A DNA stretch of 64,000 nt, taken from NCBI GenBank assembly GCA_963825425.1, contig CAWGTF010000010.1, positions 248,001-312,000 on the forward strand, given 5' to 3'. Position 1 is the first letter of the stretch. Each line of letters starts with the position of its first letter. The translations under genes were made by a program, and so were the position numbers. The DNA comes from PALSA-607 sp963825425. Its GTDB lineage: Bacteria > Actinomycetota > Actinomycetes > Acidothermales > Acidothermaceae. Below are positions 44,011-51,385 of this stretch, in pieces. The notes beneath the pieces are model-generated. The model was not told the origin of the DNA. It made no database searches and saw only the letters and a program-made list of their open reading frames with translations.

Positions 44011-45076
44011 ACTCGACGAGCTGGACGTACCAGTCTGCGTGGTTGTAGTTCCAGATCGCCGTCGATAGGGATGTCCCGCCTTGCCCCGCGCCGTTCGCGC
44101 ACAGGTAGGCAGCCGCGGTGTAGATGGCGTCGGCCGGGTCCATGATGTTGGCCTTGCCGTCGTGGTCGCCATCTCGGGCGTACTCGGCGAACGTCGCCGG
44201 CAAGAACTGCATCGGCCCGAGCGCGCCGGCCGACGACACCATCCCGCCCGTTCCGTCATTCGTCTCGACCTGGCCGATGGCTGCGAGCACAGTCCAGGAA
44301 AGCCCAGGGCAGGTGGTCGCCGCAGCCTGGAACAGCACCCGGTAGACCGCTGGCGCCGCCGCGGGCTGCGCGCTCGCAGCGGCCTGTGCGGCAGCCGCAG
44401 CGGCAGCTGCCTGCGAGGCCGCCAGTGCCGCGGCTGCGTCCTTCAACGCTTGCAGATTCTTGGCTCGAGCTGACGCCTGGTTGAGGAGTGCTTGTTGCTG
44501 ACCCAGCAGATCCTGCAGATCGGCAAGTCGCGAGTTCACGGCGTCCGCGTTGGAAATGCCGTTGTCGATCTGGTTCTGAGTGGCGTCGAGCGTCACCTTC
44601 GCGGACGCCGCTACTGCCAGCGCGCTAGCCGCGCCATCGGCGTCCGACGTGACGATGCTATTGAGATAGGGCACCTGACGCAGGCTTGCCGGATCGCCCG
44701 ACCGCAGCGCGCTGGCATAGAGCGCGAGCGAACCCCCGGCCTTGTACAGCGCGGCGATGTGGGAGTCCCGCTGTGCGACGAGGGTGTCGGCCTGCTGCAG
44801 AAGCGACGAATAGACGCGGCCCGCGGCCACGTTCATCGTCACGGCTTGTCCTAGAGCCGTCAGCGAGGTGTCGTAGGCGGCAAGAGCGGCCACGACCTGG
44901 GGCTGCAGCTTGCCGATCTGGGCAGCCAGTTGCTGGGCCTGAGCATTGGCTTGATCCAGGCTGTCGGCCTGCGCGGACGCGCTCGCGCCCAGGATGATCG
45001 CCAGTGCACACCCGACGACGGTCACGAGCTGAAGTCGCCCGCGCCACGGTCGGCGGCGCAGCTGCAGGGACTTCAC
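43988..45076 (-). CDS. Secreted lytic transglycosylase-like protein with coiled coil
   Basis: Probable cell-wall hydrolase. The protein starts with basic residues and a signal-like helix ('LVTVVGCALAIILGASASAQ'). A coiled coil of about 180 residues follows ('LDQANAQAQQLAAQIGKLQP' onward), then an Ala-rich linker. The C-terminal transglycosylase domain carries the catalytic Glu in 'SWTVLAAIGQVETNDGTGGM' and the block 'SAGALGPMQFLPATFAEY'. The coiled coil plus SLT layout resembles secreted lytic enzymes that need activation. The start is uncertain: GTG 45076 gives 362 residues but has no clear ribosome-binding site. Confidence 0.85.
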   Translation of the reverse strand: MKSLQLRRRPWRGRLQLVTVVGCALAIILGASASAQADSLDQANAQAQQLAAQIGKLQPQVVAALAAYDTSLTALGQAVTMNVAAGRVYSSLLQQADTLVAQRDSHIAALYKAGGSLALYASALRSGDPASLRQVPYLNSIVTSDADGAASALAVAASAKVTLDATQNQIDNGISNADAVNSRLADLQDLLGQQQALLNQASARAKNLQALKDAAAALAASQAAAAAAAAQAAASAQPAAAPAVYRVLFQAAATTCPGLSWTVLAAIGQVETNDGTGGMVSSAGALGPMQFLPATFAEYARDGDHDGKANIMDPADAIYTAAAYLCANGAGQGGTSLSTAIWNYNHADWYVQLVESLAAKIS

Positions 45077-45156
45077 CCTGGTGTAGTCGACCGTTGCTGA
45101 ACGGCTCTTGACCTTTTGCGGCTTTCGTGACCGAAGTCTCCTCAACAGCAGGCCGC

Positions 45157-45162
45157 TACGAT
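45157..45162 (+). promoter_or_regulatory. Leaderless-type -10 element of the TauE gene
   Basis: TACGAT ends seven bases before GTG 45170. There is no ribosome-binding site. Confidence 0.5.
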
Positions 45163-45169
45163 CGCTTGC

Positions 45170-45943
45170 GTGCCGGCGCTGAGCCCCTGGGAGATCGCCG
45201 GCGTCTTCGGGGCCGGTGTGGTCGCCGGCACCGTGAACACGGTTGTCGGTTCGGGCTCGCTGCTGACATTCCCCACTCTGGTCGCCTTCGGGTATTCGCC
45301 GTTGGTCGCGAACGTGTCGAACACCCTCGGACTGGTGCCGGGGGCCGTGAGCGGCGCGGTGGGCTATCGCCGCGAGTTGACCGGCCAGCGGAGCCGGATT
45401 CGTCGCCTCGGGGTGATCTCGATGGCCGGCGGGCTGGCCGGGGCCGGGCTGCTGCTCGCGCTGCCAAGCAGTTCTTTCGAGCGGGTCGTGCCGTACCTGG
45501 TGGTTCTCGCCTGCGTGCTGGTCGTGGTCCAGCCGCGGTTGTCTGCCCGGATGATCCGGCGGGCTGCGCTGCGGCCCCCGCGGGTGCGCCCGCACCCAGG
45601 GCTCGACGTCGGTGTTTTCCTCACCGCGGTCTACGGCGGCTACTTCGGCGCGGCACAAGGGGTGATTTTGATCGCCCTGCTCGGCATCTTCGTCGACGAC
45701 CACTTGCAACGGCTGAACGCACTCAAGAACGTTCTTGCCGCGCTGGTGAATGGCGTGGCCGCGCTGCTGTTCGTCCTCTTCGCCCCGGTTGCCTACCTGC
45801 CGGCCGCGCTGCTGGCCGTCGGTTCCGCGATCGGCGGGCAGATCGGAGCGAAGGTCGGACGCCGTCTGGCGCCCAACCTGCTACGGCTGCTCATCGTCGT
45901 GGTCGGAACTGGGGTCGCGGTCAAGCTGTTCGTATCGCCCTGA
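45170..45943 (+). CDS. TauE/SafE-family membrane transporter
   Basis: A 257-residue membrane protein with about eight transmembrane helices in two repeats. It begins 'IAGVFGAGVVAGTVNTVVGS' and continues 'LVAFGYSPLVANVSNTLGLV', the typical TauE/SafE first repeat, with the second repeat around 'VGVFLTAVYGGYFGAAQGVI'. Members export sulfite, sulfoacetate or other anions. The substrate here cannot be inferred because no sulfur-metabolism genes are adjacent. GTG start with a leaderless-type -10. Confidence 0.88.
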   Translation: MPALSPWEIAGVFGAGVVAGTVNTVVGSGSLLTFPTLVAFGYSPLVANVSNTLGLVPGAVSGAVGYRRELTGQRSRIRRLGVISMAGGLAGAGLLLALPSSSFERVVPYLVVLACVLVVVQPRLSARMIRRAALRPPRVRPHPGLDVGVFLTAVYGGYFGAAQGVILIALLGIFVDDHLQRLNALKNVLAALVNGVAALLFVLFAPVAYLPAALLAVGSAIGGQIGAKVGRRLAPNLLRLLIVVVGTGVAVKLFVSP

Positions 45944-45963
45944 GGGGCTCGTCGCGTGCAAGA

Positions 45964-46173
45964 TCAGCGGCGGCGGGTCACCATCACCTTGATCGCGAAG
46001 CCGAGGACGATGAGTACGGCCGCGATGATGATGAGCGCGTGAATCAGCGCATGAAATATCAGTGCCACCACTAGTCCGGCGACGAAGCCGCTGCCGAACA
46101 ACGCGGCGCTGGCCCGCACGACGCGCATCACCGACCCCCGGCCGCGGCTGCCGATGACCTGCAGGTCGTCCAT
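45964..46173 (-). CDS. Small membrane protein of unknown function
   Basis: A 69-residue protein with a basic N-terminus ('MDDLQVIGSRGRGSVMRVV') and two closely spaced transmembrane helices covering 'ALFGSGFVAGLVVALIFHAL' and 'IHALIIIAAVLIVLGFAIKV', ending in Arg-Arg-Arg. His residues lie at the turn between the helices. AAGGGGA precedes the ATG. I do not recognise the family. It is convergent with the TauE gene and divergent from the methyltransferase gene. Confidence 0.6.
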   Translation of the reverse strand: MDDLQVIGSRGRGSVMRVVRASAALFGSGFVAGLVVALIFHALIHALIIIAAVLIVLGFAIKVMVTRRR

Positions 46174-46255
46174 GGAACCCAGCTCCCCTTGAGATCTGAG
46201 GGATCAACTTGTGTGATCAACTCACTCCACGGTACGCCAGCTGGCGGCGTCCGGG

Positions 46256-47125
46256 ATGATGCGTGCCGTGGCCCGCACGGTGTTCCTAGACGGCGTGTTC
46301 TTCGACGGCGAGTCTCTCGATGGCGTAGCAGACCCTGCGCTCGCCGACTACCGCGCTCTGACAGACGTCGAACTGCGCCGTCGTTCCGAACCCGCGCTCG
46401 GCATCTTCATCGCGGAGGGCGAGCTGGTCATCCGCCGCGCTTTGCGCGCCGGCTATCCGATGAGGTCGGCGCTGATGACGCAGCGGTGGCTCTCGTCGGT
46501 CGCCGATCTCGTCACCGACATCGACGTGCCGCTCTACGTCGGATCCGAGGAGCTCCTCGAGTCGGTGACCGGTTTCCACGTGCATCGCGGAGCACTGGCA
46601 GCGATGGGCCGATTGCCGCTGAGGAGCGTCGCCGACCTGCTGCCCCACAGTTCGCGGGTCGTGGTGCTCGAGGAGGTGAACAGCCATACCAATCTCGGCG
46701 CGATCTTTCGAAGCGCCGCTGGTCTTGGCATGGACGCCGTGCTGCTGAGCCCAACATGCGCTGACCCGCTCTACCGGCGCTCAGTCCGGGTTTCGATGGG
46801 CGAGGTCTTCTCGATCCCGTACGCCCGGATCGAGTCGTGGCCAAGTGGGTTGACCTTGCTTCGCGAGGCGGGCTTCCGGGTGCTTGCGCTCACCCCGGAT
46901 TCGCGGGCCAGCCCGATCGACGAGATAGCAGTGCGGGACGGCGAGAAGCTGGCGTTGCTGCTCGGGGCGGAGGGTCCGGGGTTGTCGAGGAGCGCCCTGG
47001 AAGCGGCCACCAGCGCGGTGCGCATACCGATGGGGAACGGGGTCGACTCGTTGAACGTTGCCGCCGCTGCGGCCGTCGCCTGCTACGCCATTGCCCGCAA
47101 GAACTCTCGCGAGGTGCCCAGCTAG
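46256..47125 (+). CDS. SpoU/TrmH-family RNA 2'-O-ribose methyltransferase
   Basis: SAM-dependent methyltransferase acting on tRNA or rRNA. The 289-residue protein has an N-terminal substrate-binding domain ('GIFIAEGELVIRRALRAGYP'), then the trefoil-knot SPOUT domain. Motif 1 is 'EVNSHTNLGAIFRSAAGLGM', motif 2 'KLALLLGAEGPGLSRSAL' and motif 3 'IPMGNGVDSLNVAAAAAVA'. It is closest in layout to TsnR/RlmB-like proteins. The nucleotide modified cannot be told. Two adjacent ATG codons (46256 and 46259) are possible starts; a GTG at 46268 is another. Confidence 0.9.
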   Translation: MMRAVARTVFLDGVFFDGESLDGVADPALADYRALTDVELRRRSEPALGIFIAEGELVIRRALRAGYPMRSALMTQRWLSSVADLVTDIDVPLYVGSEELLESVTGFHVHRGALAAMGRLPLRSVADLLPHSSRVVVLEEVNSHTNLGAIFRSAAGLGMDAVLLSPTCADPLYRRSVRVSMGEVFSIPYARIESWPSGLTLLREAGFRVLALTPDSRASPIDEIAVRDGEKLALLLGAEGPGLSRSALEAATSAVRIPMGNGVDSLNVAAAAAVACYAIARKNSREVPS

Positions 47126-47476
47126 CTGCCGCCAGACATGGGGCAAGCCGCCGGGTCGGTGGGGGGTTCGATCCGGCGGCCTGCGGTCTCATTCGCCCGG
47201 CGGTCGTTGCTTTTGCAAGTTCTACGACCGGTCGAGCGGGTGGGCTACCACCAATGCTGGTCGCGCATTGCGTTCCTCCAACTCTGGGGGGAAGACGTTG
47301 GGGGCGCGTGGTTCATCGGTGCTGGCTGACTCCTCGGCACCCTTCAAGAGAAACTTGAACGCGTCTATCAAAACACTCGAACCGGTCATATCGCACTACC
47401 TATGCGCATTGATGGCACAGCGCGTAGAGTTCCTGACTACAGCGGGTGATCATCCGTCGGTTCGTCAGCTGGCTTC
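47126..47476. other. Gene-free region before the GGDEF gene
   Basis: About 350 bp. The first half is G/C-rich like the coding DNA. The stretch 47341-47430 is noticeably richer in A/T ('AAGAGAAACTTGAACGCG', 'CATATCGCACTACC') and may contain the promoter of the diguanylate cyclase gene. GGTTCGATCC near 47165 looks like a tRNA T-loop but has no matching stems. I see no ORF with a ribosome-binding site and no recognised riboswitch. Confidence 0.45.
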
Positions 47477-48949
47477 ATGCACCGGGGGGTGGGCGCAATC
47501 GACATCGGCAGCGACGCTGGCGTCGACATCGGCAGCGACGCTGGCGTCGACATCGGCAGCGACGCTGGCCTGCCAGCGAATTCGCCACCTCTCAACCCCG
47601 TCGCCGCCACCGCTGTGGCCTCGAACGGGTGGCAACGTCTACTCTGGGCGCTCCCGCGCCGGGCACGGCTTTTCGTGCTGGCGGTGACCGCGCTCTATCT
47701 CGGGTCGCTAGCGGTCGGCGTCGTCACGACGCACCCGAAGATGTCGGACGTCCTGACGTTCGCTGTCTTGGCGGCCTGCGCCGTCCTGTCGATCGAAGGA
47801 TCGTTGCGGCTGGTCTGGCGAGGCCCCAAACCTGGCCGAACCACCAACGACATGCTCGCGGTCTGGACGATCCCCGTCGTACTGCTACTGCCGCCCCTGT
47901 ACGGCGCGCTGGTCGTGCTCCCGGTCTTCGGATTCCTGCAGCTTCGGGTGGGCAGGCGTCCACTGGTCAAGCTCGCCTTCAGCGTTTCTGCCGCTGGCTT
48001 GGCGAACTTCGTGGCATCGACGTTGCACGGAACCCTCGTCGGAGGGCAGCTGCACGAGGCTCAGGCGAACTGGGACGTGCATGCACTGGTGGGTACGCCC
48101 GGAGTGCTCGCTGCCACTGTGGCCTGTGTGATGGTGCGACACGCGGTCAACATGGGCCTGGTAGCCGAGGTCATGACGTTGACCTCGCCGTCGGCTCGGC
48201 TACGCGACAGCTTCGTCGATTCGGAAGCCTGGGTCGGGATCGCTGCGGAGTCCTGCACCGGGGTGCTCGTGGCACTCGCGTGCGCAGCGTCGCCGTATGC
48301 GGTGCTGTTCGCACTGGCCCCCGTTCTGGTGTTGCAACGGACGCTGTTGCTCGCGGAGTTTCGCGATGCAGCCAGGACCGACCCGAAGACCGGCCTCGCG
48401 AACTCGAGCTACTGGCGAGAGGTTGCCGAACGGGAGATCAAGCGCGCGCGCGGTGGCGGCGAACCGCTCGCCGTACTGCTGGTTGACATCGACAACTTCA
48501 AGGCGGTCAACGACAGGTACGGGCACCTCACCGGTGACGACGTGCTCCGGGGTGTAGCGACCGGACTCACCGATGGGCTGCGTCCGCGAGACTTCGTCGG
48601 CCGATTCGGCGGCGAGGAGTTCGTCATCTTGCTCGCCGGCTCTGACCTCGAACAAGCACGCCACACGGCCGAGCGCGTCAGGGCGCAAGTCGCCGAGGTC
48701 GCCGTTGCCGCGGCGAATAGACGGGATCAGGTAAGCGTCACGGTCTCAGTCGGCGTCGCCGCGTTCCGCGACAGTGGTCACTCGGTCCACGAGTTGCTCG
48801 ATGCTGCCGACACCGCTCTGTACGCCGCGAAGCACGCAGGTCGAAATTGCGTACGCGTGGCCGAGGGCGCACGCCAGCAGGTCCTTGATCTCACCGCAGA
48901 CGGCAGGCGTCTCATCGACCTGCGTGCACAGCACGAGTCCGTCGAGTAG
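47477..48949 (+). CDS. Membrane-anchored diguanylate cyclase (GGDEF domain)
   Basis: Synthesises the second messenger cyclic di-GMP. The 490-residue protein starts with a short leader carrying an eight-residue repeat (DIGSDAGV). A membrane domain follows with about six to seven helices ('RRARLFVLAVTALYLGSLAV', 'TIPVVLLLPPLYGALVVLPV'). The GGDEF domain starts near residue 305 ('DPKTGLANSSYWREVAEREI') with the active site 'GRFGGEEFVILLAG'. RPRD, five residues before GGEEF, is an intact RxxD inhibitory site, so product inhibition is expected. No EAL domain is present. The ATG at 47477 lacks a strong ribosome-binding site, so the repeat region may not all be translated. Confidence 0.88.
   Translation: MHRGVGAIDIGSDAGVDIGSDAGVDIGSDAGLPANSPPLNPVAATAVASNGWQRLLWALPRRARLFVLAVTALYLGSLAVGVVTTHPKMSDVLTFAVLAACAVLSIEGSLRLVWRGPKPGRTTNDMLAVWTIPVVLLLPPLYGALVVLPVFGFLQLRVGRRPLVKLAFSVSAAGLANFVASTLHGTLVGGQLHEAQANWDVHALVGTPGVLAATVACVMVRHAVNMGLVAEVMTLTSPSARLRDSFVDSEAWVGIAAESCTGVLVALACAASPYAVLFALAPVLVLQRTLLLAEFRDAARTDPKTGLANSSYWREVAEREIKRARGGGEPLAVLLVDIDNFKAVNDRYGHLTGDDVLRGVATGLTDGLRPRDFVGRFGGEEFVILLAGSDLEQARHTAERVRAQVAEVAVAAANRRDQVSVTVSVGVAAFRDSGHSVHELLDAADTALYAAKHAGRNCVRVAEGARQQVLDLTADGRRLIDLRAQHESVE
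47499..47569. repeat. Three 24-bp tandem repeats at the 5' end of the GGDEF gene
   Basis: Copies at 47499-47522, 47523-47546 and 47547-47569 are identical except for the end of the last. They begin TCGACATCGGCAGCGACGC. The 24-bp length keeps the frame, so each copy adds eight residues (DIGSDAGV) to the N-terminus. Changes in copy number would change protein length without breaking it. Confidence 0.92.
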
Positions 48950-48968
48950 AGCTGCCCCACTGGCAACC

Positions 48969-48974
48969 TATGCT
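48969..48974 (+). promoter_or_regulatory. Leaderless-type -10 element of the rhomboid gene
   Basis: TATGCT ends six bases before GTG 48981. No ribosome-binding site is visible. Confidence 0.45.
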
Positions 48975-48980
48975 GGGCAG

Positions 48981-49667
48981 GTGACTCCCAGCACCTCCGA
49001 ACGCACCCGTTCCGACGCACGACGCGCGTTGTTCGTCATGGCCGGTGTCATCGCCGTGCTCTGGGCGGTGCAGATCGTCAACTGGATCGACCACTACTGG
49101 CTGAGCCGGCACTTTGGGATCGTTGCGCATGAACCGTCGCGGCTGCCGGAAATCTTTACCGCGCCACTCTTGCACTGGAGCTTCTCGCATATTGAGGCCA
49201 ACTCGGCGCCGCTGTTCTTTCTCGGATTCTTTGCCGCGTATCGAGGTATCCGGCGATTCGTCGTTGTCACGCTCCTGATCGTCGTGACCAGTGGTCTCGG
49301 TGGTTGGTTGTTCTCGCCGACGCACAGCATCACTGCTGGCGCAAGCGGCGTGATCTTCGGATATTTCGGCTACGTGGTGGTGCGCGGGCTCGTCGAGCGG
49401 CATCTGATCGACGTGGTGGTCGGCCTGGTTGTTCTCGCGTCGTTCTGGTCGATCCTGCAGGGGGTCGTGCCCAACGATCCGCACATCAGTTGGCAGGAGC
49501 ATTTGTTCGGCCTCATTGGCGGGATCGTTGCCGCGTTACTGCTCAGGCAGCGGATGCCGAGCAGATCGAAGGCCGATTTGCGGCCGGGAAGGCCGGCGGC
49601 CGCGGCGACCGGCGATTCTTCACGCGCGGCGTTGCACAAGGAACTCGACGACCTGGGGTTGGGCTGA
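48981..49667 (+). CDS. Rhomboid-family intramembrane serine protease
   Basis: A 228-residue membrane protein with six predicted helices. The catalytic Ser is in 'ITAGASGVIFGYFGYVVVRG' (GxSG) and the partner His in 'HISWQEHLFGLIGGIVAALL'. An Asn/His region 'LHWSFSHIEANSAPLFFLGF' matches the oxyanion-side helix of rhomboids. The C-terminus is cytoplasmic and charged ('SRAALHKELDDLGLG'). Substrates are unknown. The GTG start follows the GGDEF gene stop by 31 bases and has a leaderless-type -10. Confidence 0.9.
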   Translation: MTPSTSERTRSDARRALFVMAGVIAVLWAVQIVNWIDHYWLSRHFGIVAHEPSRLPEIFTAPLLHWSFSHIEANSAPLFFLGFFAAYRGIRRFVVVTLLIVVTSGLGGWLFSPTHSITAGASGVIFGYFGYVVVRGLVERHLIDVVVGLVVLASFWSILQGVVPNDPHISWQEHLFGLIGGIVAALLLRQRMPSRSKADLRPGRPAAAATGDSSRAALHKELDDLGLG

Positions 49668-49691
49668 GGCCGTCCCGGGAATGCTTTCCGT

Positions 49692-49889
49692 ATGGGATAT
49701 GAGCAAGGCGCGACCGCTCAGCTGGACGCGGCTGCCCCGACGCAAGTGAGGCACGCGGTGAAGAGGACCATGTCAGGCCCGACCGCCTTGTGCGGTGCAG
49801 GTCCGATCAAGACCCGCCTCCTGGGGGTTTTCGACAGCACGGCCGACAACGCGTGCGCGCAGTGCGCGGAGCTGCTCGCAGTCTCCTAG
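49692..49889 (+). CDS. Small Cys-containing protein of unknown function
   Basis: A 65-residue product with 'HAVKRTMSGPTALCGAG' and a C-terminal CxxC in 'DNACAQCAELLAVS'. The Cys, plus CxxC, arrangement suggests a small metal-binding or redox knuckle. Similar short proteins are common in actinobacteria, but I cannot assign a function. An in-frame GTG at 49746 could be the true start, giving about 47 residues that contain all the Cys residues. Confidence 0.55.
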   Translation: MGYEQGATAQLDAAAPTQVRHAVKRTMSGPTALCGAGPIKTRLLGVFDSTADNACAQCAELLAVS

Positions 49890-49898
49890 ACGCCGGCC

Positions 49899-49967
49899 TA
49901 CATTGTTCGGCTCGCGCCGCACTACATTGTTCGGCTCGCGCCGCACTACATTGTTCGGCTCGCGCCG
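49899..49967. repeat. Three 24-bp tandem copies covering the stop codon of the FAD oxidoreductase
   Basis: Copies start at 49899, 49923 and 49947. The first two are identical and the third diverges in its last three bases. Each begins TACATTGTTCGGCTCGCGCC. On the minus strand each encodes '(F/C)GASRTM' followed by TAG, so the last codons and stop of the oxidoreductase gene have been copied twice downstream. Confidence 0.92.
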
Positions 49968-51385
49968 AAGCTATCGCGGAGTGCCGTTTGGGCCGCGAGT
50001 TCACCGCACCGCCCGTGCACGCCAGGCCCCGGGGGAGTCGAGGCCGAGCAGAGATAGACGCCCGGAATGCCAGTGCGATAAGGGTTCCAGCGAAACGCAG
50101 GCCGGCCGAACGTCTGCCGCAGAGTCTGTGCTCCCGACGCGATATCGCCGCCCGGATAGTTGGGGTTATGCGCCTCCTCCTGCGCGGCCGTGCGCACAGC
50201 TTTCGCGAGCACGAGGTCGCGAAAGCCGGGTGCGAAGCGCTCGATCTGCGCCTCTATGCGTGCACTCATGTCGACGGTGGAGCCGGCTGGGACGTGGCAG
50301 TAGGTCCATAGGGTGTGCTGCCCGGCCGGCGCGCGACTCGGATCGACCACGCCCGCCTGCACGGCGAGCACATAGGGCCGCTCGGGATGCCGTCCTGCTG
50401 CGACGTCGTCCTCGCTGTGCGCAACTTCCTCGAAGGTGCCGCCGAGGTGCACGGTCCCAGCACGCAGGCACGACTGCGCCGTCCACGGCACCGCCGCCGA
50501 CAAGGCGAAGTCGACCTTGCACACCCCGGGGCCGTAGCGGAACTTCGAGAGCGCGCGCCGGTACGCGGACGGCAGTTTCGGGCCACCGAGTTCGAGAAGC
50601 GATCGCGGGGTGACATCAAGCAGGACGGCACGTGCTGGCGGCAACTCGTCGAGTGAGGTAATCCATCGATCCGTGAACACGGCACCGCCAGCGTCCTCGA
50701 TCGCAGCGACCATAGCGGCAACCAGGCTGCTCGATCCGCCCTCGATGACCGGCCATCCGACGGAGTGGCCGAGCGTGGTCAGGAGCAGGGCGACCGCGCC
50801 GCTGGGCGGGCGGCTCAGCCGCAACATAGAGTGCGCGGCCACGCCCGCGAGCAGCGCGCGCGCTTCCTCGGAATCGAAGCGCCGCGCCATCATGGACGCC
50901 GGCTCCAACGCGGCGAGCCCGAACGCAGCTACCCGCAACGGATGCCGTGGGGGACGGCGCAGGCTCGACAGCACGGTGTCGATGACGTCGTCGGCATTGT
51001 GTACCGAGCGGGAGCACCACCGACGATAGGCGGCCGCATCGGCGCCAAAGGCATCCGCGGTCTCGTCCACTGATCGCACGACAAAGCCCGCTCGACCGCC
51101 GTCGAGTGGATGCGCAAACTGCACCTCGGGCTCGAGTATCCGAACACCGCGCGACCGCAGATCGAATCGACGAAAGAACGGTGATGCGAGTGCCAAGGGG
51201 TGCGCCGCCGAGCACACGTCATGCCGAAACCCAGGCAGTGTCAGTTCTTCGGTTCGGGCGCCACCGCCCGGTGCGTCGGCGCCTTCATAGACGTGCACCC
51301 GCAGGCCAGCATCGGCAAGGGTGATTGCTGCGGCGAGGCCATTTGGCCCCGACCCGACGACGATCGCGTCTGGAGCATCACCCAT
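49946..51385 (-). CDS. FAD-dependent oxidoreductase, phytoene desaturase-like
   Basis: A 479-residue flavoprotein of the amine oxidase/CrtI superfamily. The dinucleotide-binding motif 'AIVVGSGPNGLAAAITLADA' is followed by 'APGGGARTEELTLPGFRHDV' and the C-terminal FAD segment 'TGIPGVYLCSASTPPGPGVH'. Related proteins act on carotenoids or other hydrophobic substrates, or have unknown roles. No carotenoid genes are adjacent. It overlaps the upstream unknown gene by eight bases and is the last gene of the partner-switch operon. The stop codon lies in a 24-bp tandem repeat. Confidence 0.85.
   Translation of the reverse strand: MGDAPDAIVVGSGPNGLAAAITLADAGLRVHVYEGADAPGGGARTEELTLPGFRHDVCSAAHPLALASPFFRRFDLRSRGVRILEPEVQFAHPLDGGRAGFVVRSVDETADAFGADAAAYRRWCSRSVHNADDVIDTVLSSLRRPPRHPLRVAAFGLAALEPASMMARRFDSEEARALLAGVAAHSMLRLSRPPSGAVALLLTTLGHSVGWPVIEGGSSSLVAAMVAAIEDAGGAVFTDRWITSLDELPPARAVLLDVTPRSLLELGGPKLPSAYRRALSKFRYGPGVCKVDFALSAAVPWTAQSCLRAGTVHLGGTFEEVAHSEDDVAAGRHPERPYVLAVQAGVVDPSRAPAGQHTLWTYCHVPAGSTVDMSARIEAQIERFAPGFRDLVLAKAVRTAAQEEAHNPNYPGGDIASGAQTLRQTFGRPAFRWNPYRTGIPGVYLCSASTPPGPGVHGRCGELAAQTALRDSFGASRTM

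Noticed and set aside
47160..47180. tRNA-like T-loop GGTTCGATCC
   Set aside because: The flanking bases do not form the 5-bp T stem or an acceptor stem, and no anticodon arm is found upstream.
47126..47476. Cyclic-nucleotide riboswitch before the GGDEF gene
   Set aside because: I could not fold a recognisable GEMM or ydaO-type core from the sequence. A covariance-model search would be decisive.
49899..49967. Attachment site or IS terminal repeats
   Set aside because: The copies are tandem and in direct orientation, and no integrase or transposase is nearby.
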